A stretch of DNA of 64,000 nucleotides from Pachyseris speciosa (Eukaryota > Cnidaria > Anthozoa > Scleractinia > Pachyseridae), in NCBI GenBank assembly GCA_016490735.1, contig JAEMWC010000358.1:1-64000 (forward strand), written 5' to 3'. Shown here one piece after another: positions 37,862-48,144 of this stretch (its first letter is position 1; each line of letters opens with the position of its first letter). The translations under genes were made by a program, and so were the position numbers. The notes below the pieces were generated by a model. It saw nothing but the letters and a program-made list of their open reading frames with translations, searched no databases and was not told the DNA's origin.

Positions 37862-37888
37862 GCACTAAGGGCTAACGCTCGAAACGTT
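37862..37888 (+). ncRNA. degenerate hammerhead-ribozyme-like motif 2
   Basis: GCACTAAGGGCTAACGCTC then GAAACGTT, 285 bp after motif 1 and at the same place in the second tandem unit. Stem II (GGGC/GCTC) is better kept, but the CUGANGA box is lost. Confidence 0.4.
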
Positions 37889-38060
37889 GCTACTTGAATC
37901 TCTTTCCTGTGGTCAAGTTACCACGCCAACTGTTGATAATAAAGAATTCGTTATAAAGAAGGCCGCTGGCCGATTCTCCATAAAGCTTCCGTTGCAGCTG
38001 TTTCAAGAACCCCATTTAAGTTTTGAACCAAATTGATCAAATTGGCATAAGTACACACCT

Positions 38061-38974
38061 AATTAATCAATTCTGTGCCGTATTTCAACTGAAATGTGTC
38101 GATTATAACCGCATAAATGATCTAAACATAAGCTAGTGTCCTGTGTTTGAGTAGCTCTATGTTGAACTTTATCAGCTGTTTTAAATTTTTTTCTTGTCAG
38201 TCAAATGACCTTTTTTTGGTTACAACTAAGCCAAGAGGTATGGAAAATTTCTCTCTTTTTAGAATCCAACTTTAACAAGGTCAACTATCCCAGGGAAGCT
38301 AAGTTAAAGTAGACAGAAGCTGATATTACGAAAAAACAAGAACCGACTACAAGCAAGGTGTCTTTTAATAACAAAAGAAAAATAAATAAAATGATAATAA
38401 TGCCATTTGTTGTATGGTTGCAATCATTGACATATATTAATTCTGAATATAATTATTAAGCAAATTAAAGGGTGGAAAGGTTTCATGTCCAAATGAAAAT
38501 CGGACGTTTCTTTATGTTAATTTACAGTGACCGGTCTTACCTTGTGTTGGACCATATTTATTGACCAATCTGATTGGATGACGGGACTAATTTTACAATT
38601 ATTTTCCATAGAAAACACCTCACATCGCAAAGCGACGTCCGGTTTTCCTATGCTTCCTATCTATAATTTTAGAAGAAGCTACTTCTTCATCTTTAGCCGA
38701 TAAGACCATCAACAAAAGCCCTTCTTTTTTGTCTTTTAATTATGTTTACGCCAACTGTGTTCGTGAAATAGGTCTGAAATAGGGTATCAAATTTTTGGTC
38801 AGGTCTGAAATAGGGTAAGGAAAATCGGAGATTTTGGTCTGAAATAGGGTGAGGGTTTCAGGAAGCGGACCGCACACCCCCACCCAGGGCTTTCACTTGA
38901 AAAATCAGTTTTAAAAACTATTTTCGGTCTGCAAAGCCCGTGTCAAACGCCGTACTTTACATGAGCCGTACTTT
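38061..38974. other. no gene seen
   Basis: AT-rich sequence. A short repetitive patch reads GGTCTGAAATAGGGT (38775-38850, three variants). No exon or RNA gene was recognised. Confidence 0.4.
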
Positions 38975-39254
38975 ACAGTCGATTCGTCTATGTTAGCAGA
39001 CGAATCGTGTTACCGGAAGTCGATTCGCGAGAGTCTTAGACAGAATACCCTTGAAAGGCAACTGGGAGGGTGGAATACATTGTCGATTCGACTCGATTCG
39101 ATCGATTCGTCTGTGTTGGCAGTCGAATCGTCTCACCTACATATACATTACATTACTTCATTTACCCTCGGATTGTAGAGTAGCTTGTGCAGCTAATATC
39201 TCCGAGCATTTATCCAACAGATGACAGATAGACCACCACACCGGGAACTACGTC

Positions 39255-39287
<33 letters not shown>

Positions 39288-39570
39288 TACGTCCCACAGA
39301 ATCAATTATGAAGAGTTGTGAGACGGGGCCTACGGTTTATCGTCCTTATTCGAGAAGACTAGAAAGTCTAACCATTTGCAGATTTTATTACAAAGGCAGC
39401 ACGTTCTCCTCAATTATTTAAGACCCTGAGCGTTAGTCCGGCCGGGGTTTGAACCCGCGACCTCCCGCACGCTAGTCCGGTGCCCTGCCACTGAGCTAAC
39501 CGGTTGGCGAGAGTCTTAGACACAATACCGCTGCAAGGCAACAGGGAGGGTGGAATACGTTGTCGATTCA
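38975..39570. repeat. fourth copy of the GATTCG repeat, split by a SINE
   Basis: 38979-39137 matches the start of the 33,000-34,023 array in direct orientation (GTCGATTCGTCTATGTTAGC, TTACCGGAAGTCGATTCGCG). 39507-39570 resumes the unit (GCGAGAGTCTTAGACACAAT, GGCAACAGGGAGGGTGGAAT). The gap is exactly filled by the SINE. Confidence 0.85.
39138..39506 (-). mobile_element. tRNA-derived SINE
   Basis: The minus strand begins CCGGTTAGCTCAGTGGCAGG (A box), then GGTCGCGGGTTCAAACCCCG (B box), then a ~290-bp body. Uninterrupted copies of the host repeat give the insertion site; about 12 bp of host sequence is missing at the junction and no clear target duplication is seen. Tail sequence of the same family lies at 47541-47690, and a diverged copy at 6110-6405. 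Confidence 0.85.
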
Positions 39571-40175
39571 ATTTAATGTCAATAAAACTAGAACAAATAC
39601 TCTAGTGTTTGGCATGATTGACTTCAGTGAAGAAATCATTCTTAGCTATCTGACTGACAACATTTCACGGCCGAGACCGCTCTATCATACTGCCGCCAAA
39701 CTACTGTCATATCTTAGGTTTATGCCATTGTACTTCTCTCAATATACCTAATAAGGTGGAAAAGAAAATGATGACAGCTTTTTATTCGTGGCAGCGAAAT
39801 TCGCAAACAGTCATTTACCAAAAAATTTAATTATGTCTTGTTCAACTTTTATTTTGGGACAAAAACAGCAGCGACTGAACGCAAAGATTTTTCCACAGGC
39901 GAAAACGGAAGAAATTTAAAGTAAAAAAAGTCTAGAAGTTGTTAAACTAACAATTAAAAGTAAAAACATCATTTCAACTTTACATGCCCAAACTAATAAT
40001 ATAGCACTTGCTGTCCTCACGCCATGAAGAGAAATGCTGCTCTGACATCTGGTACTTTTAGTGCAAAAGTGCAGTTGACAAAATTGGAAACATAACAAAT
40101 GAACACATTAGCAAGGAGCAAAAAGTTTGGAACTCTTTTCGAAACGTGCCCGATGACAATCTTTTGCAAATATTT
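39571..40175. other. no gene recognised
   Basis: Short frames on both strands (39560-39751, 39916-40199) match nothing known to me. Confidence 0.4.
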
Positions 40176-40179
40176 CAGC

Positions 40180-41128
40180 CTCTGTTCTTCTGTGCCCACT
40201 ATTCCTTATGTCCAGTGTTCCTCTCTGCCCTCTGTTCCTCTGTGCCCATCGTTCCTCCCTGCCTAATGTTCCTCTGTGCCCATTGTTCCTCTATGCATAT
40301 TATTCTTCTGTACCTACTGTTCCTCTGTGCCCACTGTGCCTACTGTTCCTCTGTGCCTACTGTACCTCTGTTCCTACTGTTCCTCTGTTCCTCTGTTCCT
40401 CTGTGCCTACTGTACCTCTGTTCCTACTGTTCCTCTGTTCATAATGTTCCTCTATGCCCACTGTACGTCTGTGCCTACTGTTTCTCTGTTCTTACTGTTC
40501 CTCTGTTCCTACTGTTCCTCTGTGCGTACTGTAACTCTGTTCCTACTGTTCCTCTGTTCCTATGTTTCACTGTTCCTTTATTCCTACTGTTCCTCTGTGC
40601 CCACTGTTCCTCTGTGCCTACTGTTCCTCCTTGCCTAATGTTCCTCTGTTCCTCTATGCCCTCTGTTCCTACTGTTCCTCTTTGCCCAATGTTCCTGTGT
40701 GCCCACTGTTCCTCTGTTCCTACTGTTCCTCTGTGCCCACTGTTCCTCTGTGCCTACTTTTCCTCCTTGCCTAATGTGCCTCTGTTCCTGTATGCCCTCT
40801 GTTCCTCTGTGCCCAATGTTCCTGTGCGCCCACTGTTCCTCTGTTCCTACTGTTCCTCTGTTCCTACTGTTCCTCTGTGCCCACTGTTCCTCTGTGCCTA
40901 CTGTTCCTCCTTGCCTAATGTTCCTCTGTTTCTCTATGCCCTCTGTTCCTCTGTGCCCAATGTTCCTGTGTGCCCACTGTTCCTCTGTTCCTATTGTTCC
41001 TCTCTTCCTGCTGTTCCTCTTTTCCTAGTGTTCCTCTGTTGCCACTTTTCCTCTCTGCCCACTCTTTCTCTGTTCCTAGTGCACACTGCTTTTGCTCCTC
41101 TGTGAGCCCTTTGTTCCTCTACGTTCCC
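40180..41128. repeat. 17-bp minisatellite, right block, inverted
   Basis: The unit CTGTTCCTCTGTGCCCA is the reverse complement of the left block unit at 31340-32825, with about 55 variant copies (GTTCCTA and GTGCCTA forms common). All frames are open, giving false Cys/Pro/Leu-rich frames of up to 319 residues. Confidence 0.95.
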
Positions 41129-41844
41129 CGTACCCTGCTGTTAGTTAATAATTAACGATTTCAGTTCCCGGTATATGAGAGTCGACTCGTGGTTTGAAAC
41201 AACCATCACATCGACACGTAAACAAGCGTAATTTGATTGGACACACTTACACTAGCTTTATATTAACTTTACTTTCAGTCTAGTCAAGTGCAACTTTACG
41301 CAAACTTTATATGGCGTTTAAAGGAAAGTAAATCTGGCTCATCAACTTTCAACAATCTTTACGCAAGCTTTACGTGCGAGTGACGTAAATACCTTTACTA
41401 CAAGTCTTTACGAAGTGGCGTAAACTTGCTTCACCAACTTTACGCACATTTAGGGCAACCTTAATTTTCCGTAAATCTCTTTATGGGTACTCCCATAAAT
41501 TCTGGATAGGTGTGTGCCGCAAAGGGTCTGAATCCCTGACCCTATTTAAGGATGAAGCAAACAAAAATTGATAACCTATTCAAGGACGAGACCCGAAAAA
41601 GCCGGAAAGAATTGGCGTGAAATAAAGGCCGGATTCAGCAGGCTAATAAGGAACGATCCAAACAACGGCTTACCGCTGCGGAAAAACAAAAAAAAATTAT
41701 CATTTGTTCTTCGTTTTGCTGGGTATTTCTTAACTGATACAAGTAAGGATCACACAGGGAACTCTGTGCCAACCATACCCTATCCCGCGGCACAATACAC
41801 GAATTTCACCCACCAGGCCTCACAAAAGGCTTTATCAAATTCCT
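41129..41844. other. sequence between right minisatellite and right arm
   Basis: TTTCAGTTCCCGGTATATGAGAG (41158 on) mirrors 31241-31266 next to the left block. The 41568-41912 frame runs into the Penelope-like arm; its N-terminal part (NWREIKAGFSRLIRN) is not recognised. Confidence 0.5.
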
Positions 41845-43085
41845 CACAATTAACCTTTGAGGAAAACATGAAAAACTTCGAGAGACGCCTTCAAAATAAA
41901 GGGTATCCATAGAGAAACACCTCTCTGAAGTCAAATTCACTGACAGAAAAGCGTTACTGTAACAAAGGAATAAGAATGCATGTAAGACAATACTGCCCTT
42001 TGTAACGCAATATCACCCAGCTTCAATCAGGGAAATGGCACCTCATGCAGAATCAACCACAACTAAGAGAAATCTTTAAAGAGCCTCCACTCTTATCATA
42101 TCGCAAAGGAAAATCACTTAAAGACATTCTGGTTAGAGCAAAGCTATAAACGCAAAACACAATCCATCAGCGAACCGCAGGAGTTGCGTAGGCCCGTCAA
42201 CACTTCTCACACTTATATTTACAAGATTCGCTTGACGCAGTCTAGCCTCAATACTACACAATCTATTTGCGATGGATCTAACACGTTGTATAAAGCAGAA
42301 ATAGTTTCAAGCTGTGGAGAAATAAAAAAATGTTCTGGTCTCCCCGAGGCAGCCTCGATCTTCGATATGAAAAAACAAAGCATGCTGGGTAGGCTACCAG
42401 CTTGCAAGCCTGACCTTGAGTATCCGAGTTAGTCAAGCGTGAAGTTCAAACCAAAACTTGAAGTTTGAATTCAAAACTTGTGCGTCATTTCGGGCGCATC
42501 TTCGAGAAGGACTTGACGTTGAAGCGAAAAATGTAATGTTGAGGGGAAGGCTTGATCGTTCTCAGAAACTCGAACGTTCAAACGAAGACTTGAATGTTGA
42601 AACGAAGACTAGATTGTTGAAGCGAATAGTTGATTTTTGAAGAGAAAACTTCAATCTTGAATCTTGTTTAGCATCTTTGAACTTGAATTGATGGCAATAT
42701 GGTATGATGTTGAATGCAAAGAAAGAGTTTTGTTTTTAAAAGTTCATATCTAAATCGTAAACATAACGTTTAAAATGAAAACTTGGATGTTCAAAATAAA
42801 ACTTGATTTTTGGCGGAGATTTAACGCCATAGATGAGGGCGCAGCCCAAATCAGCTATCACGCATAGAAATCGAGAGCGAATAATCTAATTGTTTTAGTA
42901 TAAATCTACTAGTCGTTCAAAACTAAACAAGTAAATTATCCAAATTCTCCTCACAGACACTTCGAAAACGCGAAGAAGCGGGCGCCATTTTGGTGACAAC
43001 CGCTACTCACTATCTATCACAGAATAGATAGTGAGTAGCGTAGCCAATCAGAGAACGGCATTAGCGATAGAACGTTAGTAGATTT
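41845..43085 (+). mobile_element. right inverted arm: Penelope-like retroelement remnant
   Basis: Mirror of 29480-30595. The plus strand reads LTFEENMKNFERRLQNKGYP, later KNACKTILPFVTQYHPAS, then WHLMQNQPQLREIFKEPPLL and SYRKGKSLKDILVRAKL, in shifting frames with stops. The outer end includes part of the hairpin element at 42884-43243, also present in rearranged form at 29483-29565. Confidence 0.6.
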
Positions 43086-43243
43086 ATACTAATCTATGAT
43101 AGATAGTGAGTAGCAGTTTTCAACAAAATAGCTGCCTCTTCTTCGCGTTTTCGGACATTTTCGAAGTGTCTGCGAGGAGGATTAAGATAATTTACTTGTT
43201 TAGTTATGAACATCTGGAAGATTTATACTAAAACAACTAGATT
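42884..43243. mobile_element. MITE with ~135-bp terminal inverted repeats
   Basis: AATCTAATTGTTTTAGTATA at the left end and the complement TATACTAAAACAACTAGATT at the right. The arms continue through ACTTCGAAAACGCGAAGAAG and AGATAGTGAGTAGC. The interior has CGTAGCCAATCAGAGAACGG. Non-coding. Confidence 0.8.
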
Positions 43244-44130
43244 AAATATTGTTAAGCTGGTCATCCTTTTTTGTTTATAGTTTACGGCGGTAAAATGGGG
43301 GCAAAAGAAGAAAATAAAAGTGTTGGGAATAAGTCTAGAACAAAACTACACTTACCTGCCGGCGATCTCAGGTCTTACCCCAGTGAAATAACGCCTGGTT
43401 GCAGATTAAACTACTTATATTAATATAATCGACTTTACAAAGGTCACAATACTGGGGACAAAATAGCACGAACATAAAAATGCTACAACTGAGATATTTA
43501 ATTTGTCAAAGATTTGGACGAGCTCAGAATCTTCGGATTATATGTTGATATTTTCCCATGTCATTAAGCGGTACCTGTCAAAAACCTTACCTTAATTTGT
43601 AGATAGTTTTTCCTTTGAGCTTTGACTTCCACGGTACTTAGGAAATCTCGAGTTATTAAGTCGTTTGATGTGCCCGTAACTTTATATCGCTTCGTTATGT
43701 TTCGGCAGTGCGACCTGATTCCGAATCGGGAACCTCAGTACTGGGCGAGTTCTCAGTGTGGCGTTGCGTAATCGTTTGTCATTATCTTGAAAACGCCGGA
43801 TGTTTTAGTTTTGAGATATCTGCCTGGGCACCTTACTCCTTGCTTTTATGAAAAAATATTGCACTGAATCTATTTCAAGTGTGCATAGACGATACTGTAT
43901 CAAGTAGTTATGCATGCGTCCGCTCAGTTAGAGAACCAAAATAAATAGCGCAGATTATGGGAGAGGTTTAAAACTTGAAAAACAAAACAACCAGCCAGTT
44001 TTTCTCAACAACCTGCTTAAGTTTTTCTCCTCGCCTTAGGGAACGGACAAACAAATCTTGACATTCGTACAATCACCGACTTCATTTAATTTGCATTAAA
44101 TAAAGGAAACTTTCTTCCGCTGTACTATGC
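43244..44130. other. no gene recognised
   Basis: No exon or repeat was identified. ACTTACCTGCCGGCGAT at 43350 recalls the start of U1 snRNA, but the rest does not fit. Confidence 0.4.
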
Positions 44131-44200
44131 AGTCGAACCTACGACTCCTTCCGATTGCTTGTTCGGATGCTCTACAACTGACTGAGCTACGGGAGACTCG
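44131..44200 (-). mobile_element. tRNA-like SINE head
   Basis: The minus strand reads CCCGTAGCTCAGTCAGTTGT (A box) and later GTCGTAGGTTCGACTGC (B-box-like). The acceptor stem does not pair well, so it is a tRNA-derived remnant and not a working tRNA. Confidence 0.5.
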
Positions 44201-44502
44201 TGGGAGCTGCAACTGAGGGCCATGAATCTAGGCTCACGTGACAAATGTCCTGCATACTCCTTGGATCTCAATTATTGAATGGGTCGATAAGTGCAATATT
44301 GGTCATGAGAAGATGGTAAACTTCTAGCGTGGTAAATGGATGAAAGATGTGTGATTTATTCAACATTTTCACTCGCAAACCAGCTGAAAACAAATGAAGA
44401 ATGATCCTCGCAGTTGTGAACGCAATTTATGCAATTGCGAAAAGAAGCCTGAAAAAAATTCAGGACTTCTTTCACGGGATCATATGAACCAACAATTGAC
44501 CT

Positions 44503-44517
<15 letters not shown>

Positions 44518-44541
<24 letters not shown>

Positions 44542-44591
44542 ACATCGCACCGGTAATCGCGAGGTCACGGGTTCAAACCCCGTTGAAGTCC
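44518..44591 (+). tRNA. tRNA-Thr(GGT)-like sequence, copy 1, probably non-functional
   Basis: 74 nt with a pairing acceptor stem (GGCTTCA/TGAAGTC), a D arm and a T arm (CGGGTTCAAACCCCG). The loop CCGGTAA would give anticodon GGT, but position 33 is C instead of the near-universal U and the anticodon stem is mispaired. The D stem has GAAC for GAGC. Confidence 0.4.
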
Positions 44592-44767
44592 TGAATTTTT
44601 TTCAGGCTTCTTTTCGCAATCACATAAATTGCGTTCACAACTACGAGGATCATTCTTCATTTGATTTCATTTCCGCAATTCATATATGATTCATTTCATA
44701 TATCATTCACACTCATTTCTTTCACGGGATCGTATGAACCCACAATTGACCTGCTGCCAACGTCAGT

Positions 44768-44841
44768 GGATTCATAGCTCAGTTGGTTAGAGCATCGCAC
44801 CGGTAATCGCGAGGTCACGGGTTCAAACCCCGTTGAAGTCC
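44768..44841 (+). tRNA. tRNA-Thr(GGT)-like sequence, copy 2, probably non-functional
   Basis: As copy 1 but with an intact GAGC D stem and GGATTCA at the 5' end. Same C33 and anticodon-stem defects. Confidence 0.4.
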
Positions 44842-45003
44842 TGAATTTTTTTCAGGCTTCTTTTCGCAATTGCATAAATTGCGTTCACAACTGCGAGGAT
44901 CGTTCTTCATTTTGATTTCATTTCCGCAGTTCATATATGATTCATTTCATATATCATTCACACTCATTTCTTTCACGGGATCTTATGAACCCAGAATTGA
45001 CCT

Positions 45004-45018
<15 letters not shown>

Positions 45019-45044
<26 letters not shown>

Positions 45045-45092
45045 ATCGCACCGGTAATCGCGAGGTCACGGGCTCAAACCCCGTTGAAGTCC
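45019..45092 (+). tRNA. tRNA-Thr(GGT)-like sequence, copy 3, probably non-functional
   Basis: As above; the B box is GGCTCAAACC in place of GGTTCAAACC, which should weaken Pol III transcription. Confidence 0.35.
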
Positions 45093-45253
45093 TGAATTTT
45101 TTTCAGGCTTCTTTTCGTAATCACATAAATTGCGTTCACAACTGCGAGGATCATTCTTCATTTGATTTCATTTCCGAAATTCATATATGATTCATTTCAT
45201 ATATCATTCACACTCATTTCTTTCACGGGATCATATGAACACACAATTGACCT

Positions 45254-45268
<15 letters not shown>

Positions 45269-45294
<26 letters not shown>

Positions 45295-45342
45295 ATCGCA
45301 CCGGTAATCGCGAGGTCACGAGTTTAAACCCCGTTGAAGTCC
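45269..45342 (+). tRNA. tRNA-Thr(GGT)-like sequence, copy 4, probably non-functional
   Basis: As above; the T arm is worn (ACGAGTTTAAACCCCG), breaking a stem pair. Confidence 0.35.
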
Positions 45343-45732
45343 TGAATTTTTTTCAGGCTTCTTTTCGCAATTGCATAAATTGCGTTCACAACTGCGAGGA
45401 TCATTCTTCATTTGATTTCATTTCCGCAGTTCATATATGATTCATTTTATATATCATTCACAACTGAAAACAATTGGAAGAGAAAATTATAAAGGACTGC
45501 CAAAAATGACCAAGACCGTATGCCGAGTGCAATTTGGTTAGCGTGGCTCTAGGGACAATAGTTAATCTTCACCTAAAAATTTATATTCATCCTTTCACCA
45601 AAAGGCCTATTCACAGCTATATCAGTAGAAAACAAGCGAAAGCAAACACACAAAATGAATCATGAAGAAAGCGTTTTTAGAATGCAAATGTGGGGAGTTC
45701 CTGGCGAAGAAAGAGCGAGCAAAAGGATTTTT

Positions 45733-45844
45733 CGATGTTTTGGCCGCACGAAAAATGGGCGAGAGAGAACCCCCTCCCCCATAACTTAATTGTCCCCGTC
45801 ATTAATTTTGCCCTCGCCCCATTTTTCGCGCGGCCAAAACATCG
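45733..45844. mobile_element. short hairpin element (MITE-like), 112 bp
   Basis: CGATGTTTTGGCCGCACGAA at the left, and its near complement TTCGCGCGGCCAAAACATCG at the right. The arms are about 35 bp, and the centre includes CCCCCTCCCCCATAAC. Both strands are open, which explains overlapping short frames. Confidence 0.75.
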
Positions 45845-46944
45845 AAACCCGTTTTTCTCGGAAAACCCACGGAAACGCTTGCTACGCTCGCAGGTTACCA
45901 ACCACTGAATTTTTATTTTCGGTACCTTGGAATCTCTGAGCTTTTGAAAGGGAATTGCAATGGTACCTTGTATTTGTTTAATTTATTTATTTATTTGTAA
46001 ATGTTTTGTTACGTCGTTGTCTTTTTTATACCGCTTTTTACGCCTGAGGAAACAGATGGAATCTTTTCAATGGACCAACAAGAACGTACTTACAACTGAA
46101 CTAACATAAGGTATTGTTCTTCATTCAACTTGGAAAAAACAAAGCTTCAAGACCGGGCAAACATTAAATTTCTTTTAGAATTGAAGTTTGGAACACAGCC
46201 CGAAATTTCGCTGACAAGTGATTTGTCACTGAGTTATTTCTCAGATTCAACAGCTCTTTTTTCCTTTGATGGACGTGAACGACTGACTCACAAAAGTCGT
46301 CGTCTTCCCTGATCAAAGGAGCTTTCAATTCTGCCTACAAGTTGGCGAGATCCAAACAAAGAAGTGTGGGATTTAAACAACTGACAAACAGTATCAGACA
46401 TTCATGACTCAGTAGCTTTCATTTGCGTGATCATATGTTAGGATGGCATACAAAATCGAGTATTAAAATTATACTTACTGATAGAAGCCGGGGCTTACAA
46501 TCCAACTGCCTGAAAATGAAATCGTTTATGCCTTTGTTAATTGCACACTTTGACGACCCGATTACTTCATCGCCTCTGTTTATATGCGCCGTTTAATTAT
46601 GTGCTAACCGCGTGCTATAGACTACGAACTCCATTATTGTTTGATGTGACGTTTCGGGAAGAAACTGGGCATCATTTGTGGCTCTGTTATTCTTCGATCA
46701 TTCCAATTTTCGTAGGAATAAAATGCAAACATGCGGTGACAAACATATTGTTTAATGCAAACCATACGGCAGATACTTCTGCAGAGATTAGCTAAAAAAT
46801 TCCTTTAACTCGCTGTTTTTGTGTACGAGCGTCTTGTCTAATTCAACGGTAATAAAGAAGATAAGTTTCAAAAGAGGGTGCTGCGTCGGTGGGGAAGTGG
46901 CACACGAAAATTTGGTTTGGTCAACTGACTTGATAATGTAAAGT
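45845..46944. other. no gene recognised
   Basis: Short plus-strand frames (46130-46312, 46541-46795) are not recognised and have no visible exon structure. Confidence 0.4.
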
Positions 46945-47060
46945 GGTCACCGTAAAGAGATTCAAAAGCTGACGTTTCGAGCCTTAACTCTTCGTCGGAG
47001 CTCTGACGTAAGGCTAGCGCTCGAATCGTCAGGTTTTGATTCTCTTTAGTGTGCCCAATT
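46945..47060. repeat. inverted pair of hammerhead-like Penelope-type terminal motifs
   Basis: On the minus strand CCGACGAAGAG, a loop, CTCGAAACGTCAGCTTTTGA (46960-46998). On the plus strand CTGACGTAAGG, a loop, CGCTCGAATCGTCAGG (47001-47033). Both resemble the CUGANGA / stem II / GAAA-GUC hammerhead layout with one or more core changes, and they face away from each other. TAATGTAAAGTGGTCACCG to the left matches the GTGGTCA signature at 37620. Confidence 0.5.
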
Positions 47061-47407
47061 AACATTTTCTTAATTTTCTTAATTCAACGTCAGCCTTTTG
47101 TATGCGGAATACTTTCGGACGCGTGGTCTTTTTTATTTCCAGAGCTGCATAATTGAGGTAATTTTCTACCCTTTCAAATCGCTAATGAATAAGTATACAT
47201 GAAAATATTCGTACTTACCTGTAGCTGGATTTTTTTTAGTAATCGTTCATGCCATTCATCTCCATATTCACTGACCGTGCAGTAAATGCTTTTACAAACA
47301 CATCACGCTCGAACGAGAGGATTCTGGGAAAGCTACCGTCTCAGTGCCTGCTCGGATATCAATTCTCCTTACTTCAAGAATTAGTGAAGATTTACAATAG
47401 AAAAACC

Positions 47408-47427
47408 GGGGGGGGGGGGGGGGGGGG
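47408..47427. repeat. poly-G run
   Basis: About 20 G in a row, a G-quadruplex candidate and a likely sequencing trouble spot. Confidence 0.9.
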
Positions 47428-47540
47428 CGTGGGGAAGAGGAAAGACCCCGGGAACGAAGTTGTTTCAGGAGTTATACATACATGCTTACTTTTCAGGGAA
47501 AATATGGAATTAGGACAGACACTAGCGATGATCACTGTCA

Positions 47541-47690
47541 GAGATTTGTCACGTCCTTTGTGGTTCTTTTACGTCCCCACAGAGTCAGATTAAGTGAAAG
47601 TACTGTGAGACGGGACCTACGGATTATCCGGTTCTTATCCGAGAAGACTACAAAGAGACCATTTGTAGATGTCATTACAAAGGCAGCTAG
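47541..47690 (-). mobile_element. SINE tail fragment, same family as 39138-39506
   Basis: GGTTCTTTTACGTCCCCACA, GTGAGACGGGACCTACGG and ATTACAAAGGCAGC match the body of the SINE at 39285-39400. The tRNA-like head is missing. Confidence 0.75.
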
Positions 47691-47699
47691 AGATCATTA

Positions 47700-48144
47700 C
47701 ACTTTGCCACTTTCACTCCAGTGCTAAACAAACACAGTACTACAGTTTTTGGAAAGGCTAAAATATATTTTGTATTACTTAACTGAACAGTTTTCCTTTT
47801 GACTTAAAGGAATTTTTATAATAAAGATATTTACATCGGAAGGGAAAAAAACAAATAAACTCGCGATTCACGTTGGATTAAGTAGCTCTTATTACGAAGC
47901 AATTTCCTGTACCATGGTAATCCCAGTTGCGAAGGGTGCACTAAAATGATAATTCTCCTCTTTGGTACTGTTTGTTATGCTGCAAAAGGCAGCTCTATCT
48001 GGTTTGACAAGTACAATGAAAACTATGAGGCAGTGCTTTCTTAAGGTTCTGGGACCCCTTTCTTGATAATCTGGGTATCACGCCTTCCTCAGGGGAAGTG
48101 GGACGTAAAGGCCTACCAACCCCCTCCCAGAAAAGCCTGGAGAC
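47700..48144. other. no gene recognised
   Basis: Intergenic sequence between the SINE fragment and the 106-bp tandem repeat; nothing identified. Confidence 0.4.

Larger units (their letters stand above)
37508..38060 (+). repeat. two tandem ~286-bp copies, Penelope-like terminal repeat type
   Basis: GATATAGAAGAGGACATAAC at 37520 matches GATAGAAGCGGACGTAACTT at 37805. Both are followed by CTATAAAAAGG, a CGATTC block, a GAAACGT core, GTGGTCAAGTT, TCAAC...TGTTGATAAT and GAATTC. The tandem arrangement and the GAAACGT/GTTGATAAT signature fit Penelope-like element terminal repeats. The element name is inferred. Confidence 0.6.
44376..45470 (+). repeat. tandem array of four ~250-bp tRNA-Thr-like units with an inverted lead-in
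   Basis: Four units with starts 250, 251 and 250 bp apart. Each has a tRNA-like head, then CTGAATTTTTTTCAGGCTTC, TTGCATAAATTGCGTTCACA, a TCATATATGATTCATTTCAT stretch and CCCAACGTCAGT before the next head. At 44376-44475 the tail sequence occurs in inverted orientation, so the first unit can fold back on it. Two Pol III promoter boxes per unit suggest a tandemised tRNA-derived SINE. Confidence 0.85.

Noticed and set aside
40146..41105. 319-residue Cys/Pro/Leu-rich plus-strand frame
   Set aside because: Reverse-complement block of the same minisatellite; no exon structure or start context.
43345..43400. U1-snRNA-like start ACTTACCTGCC
   Set aside because: Only the first nine bases match; no stem-loop II/III or Sm site follows.
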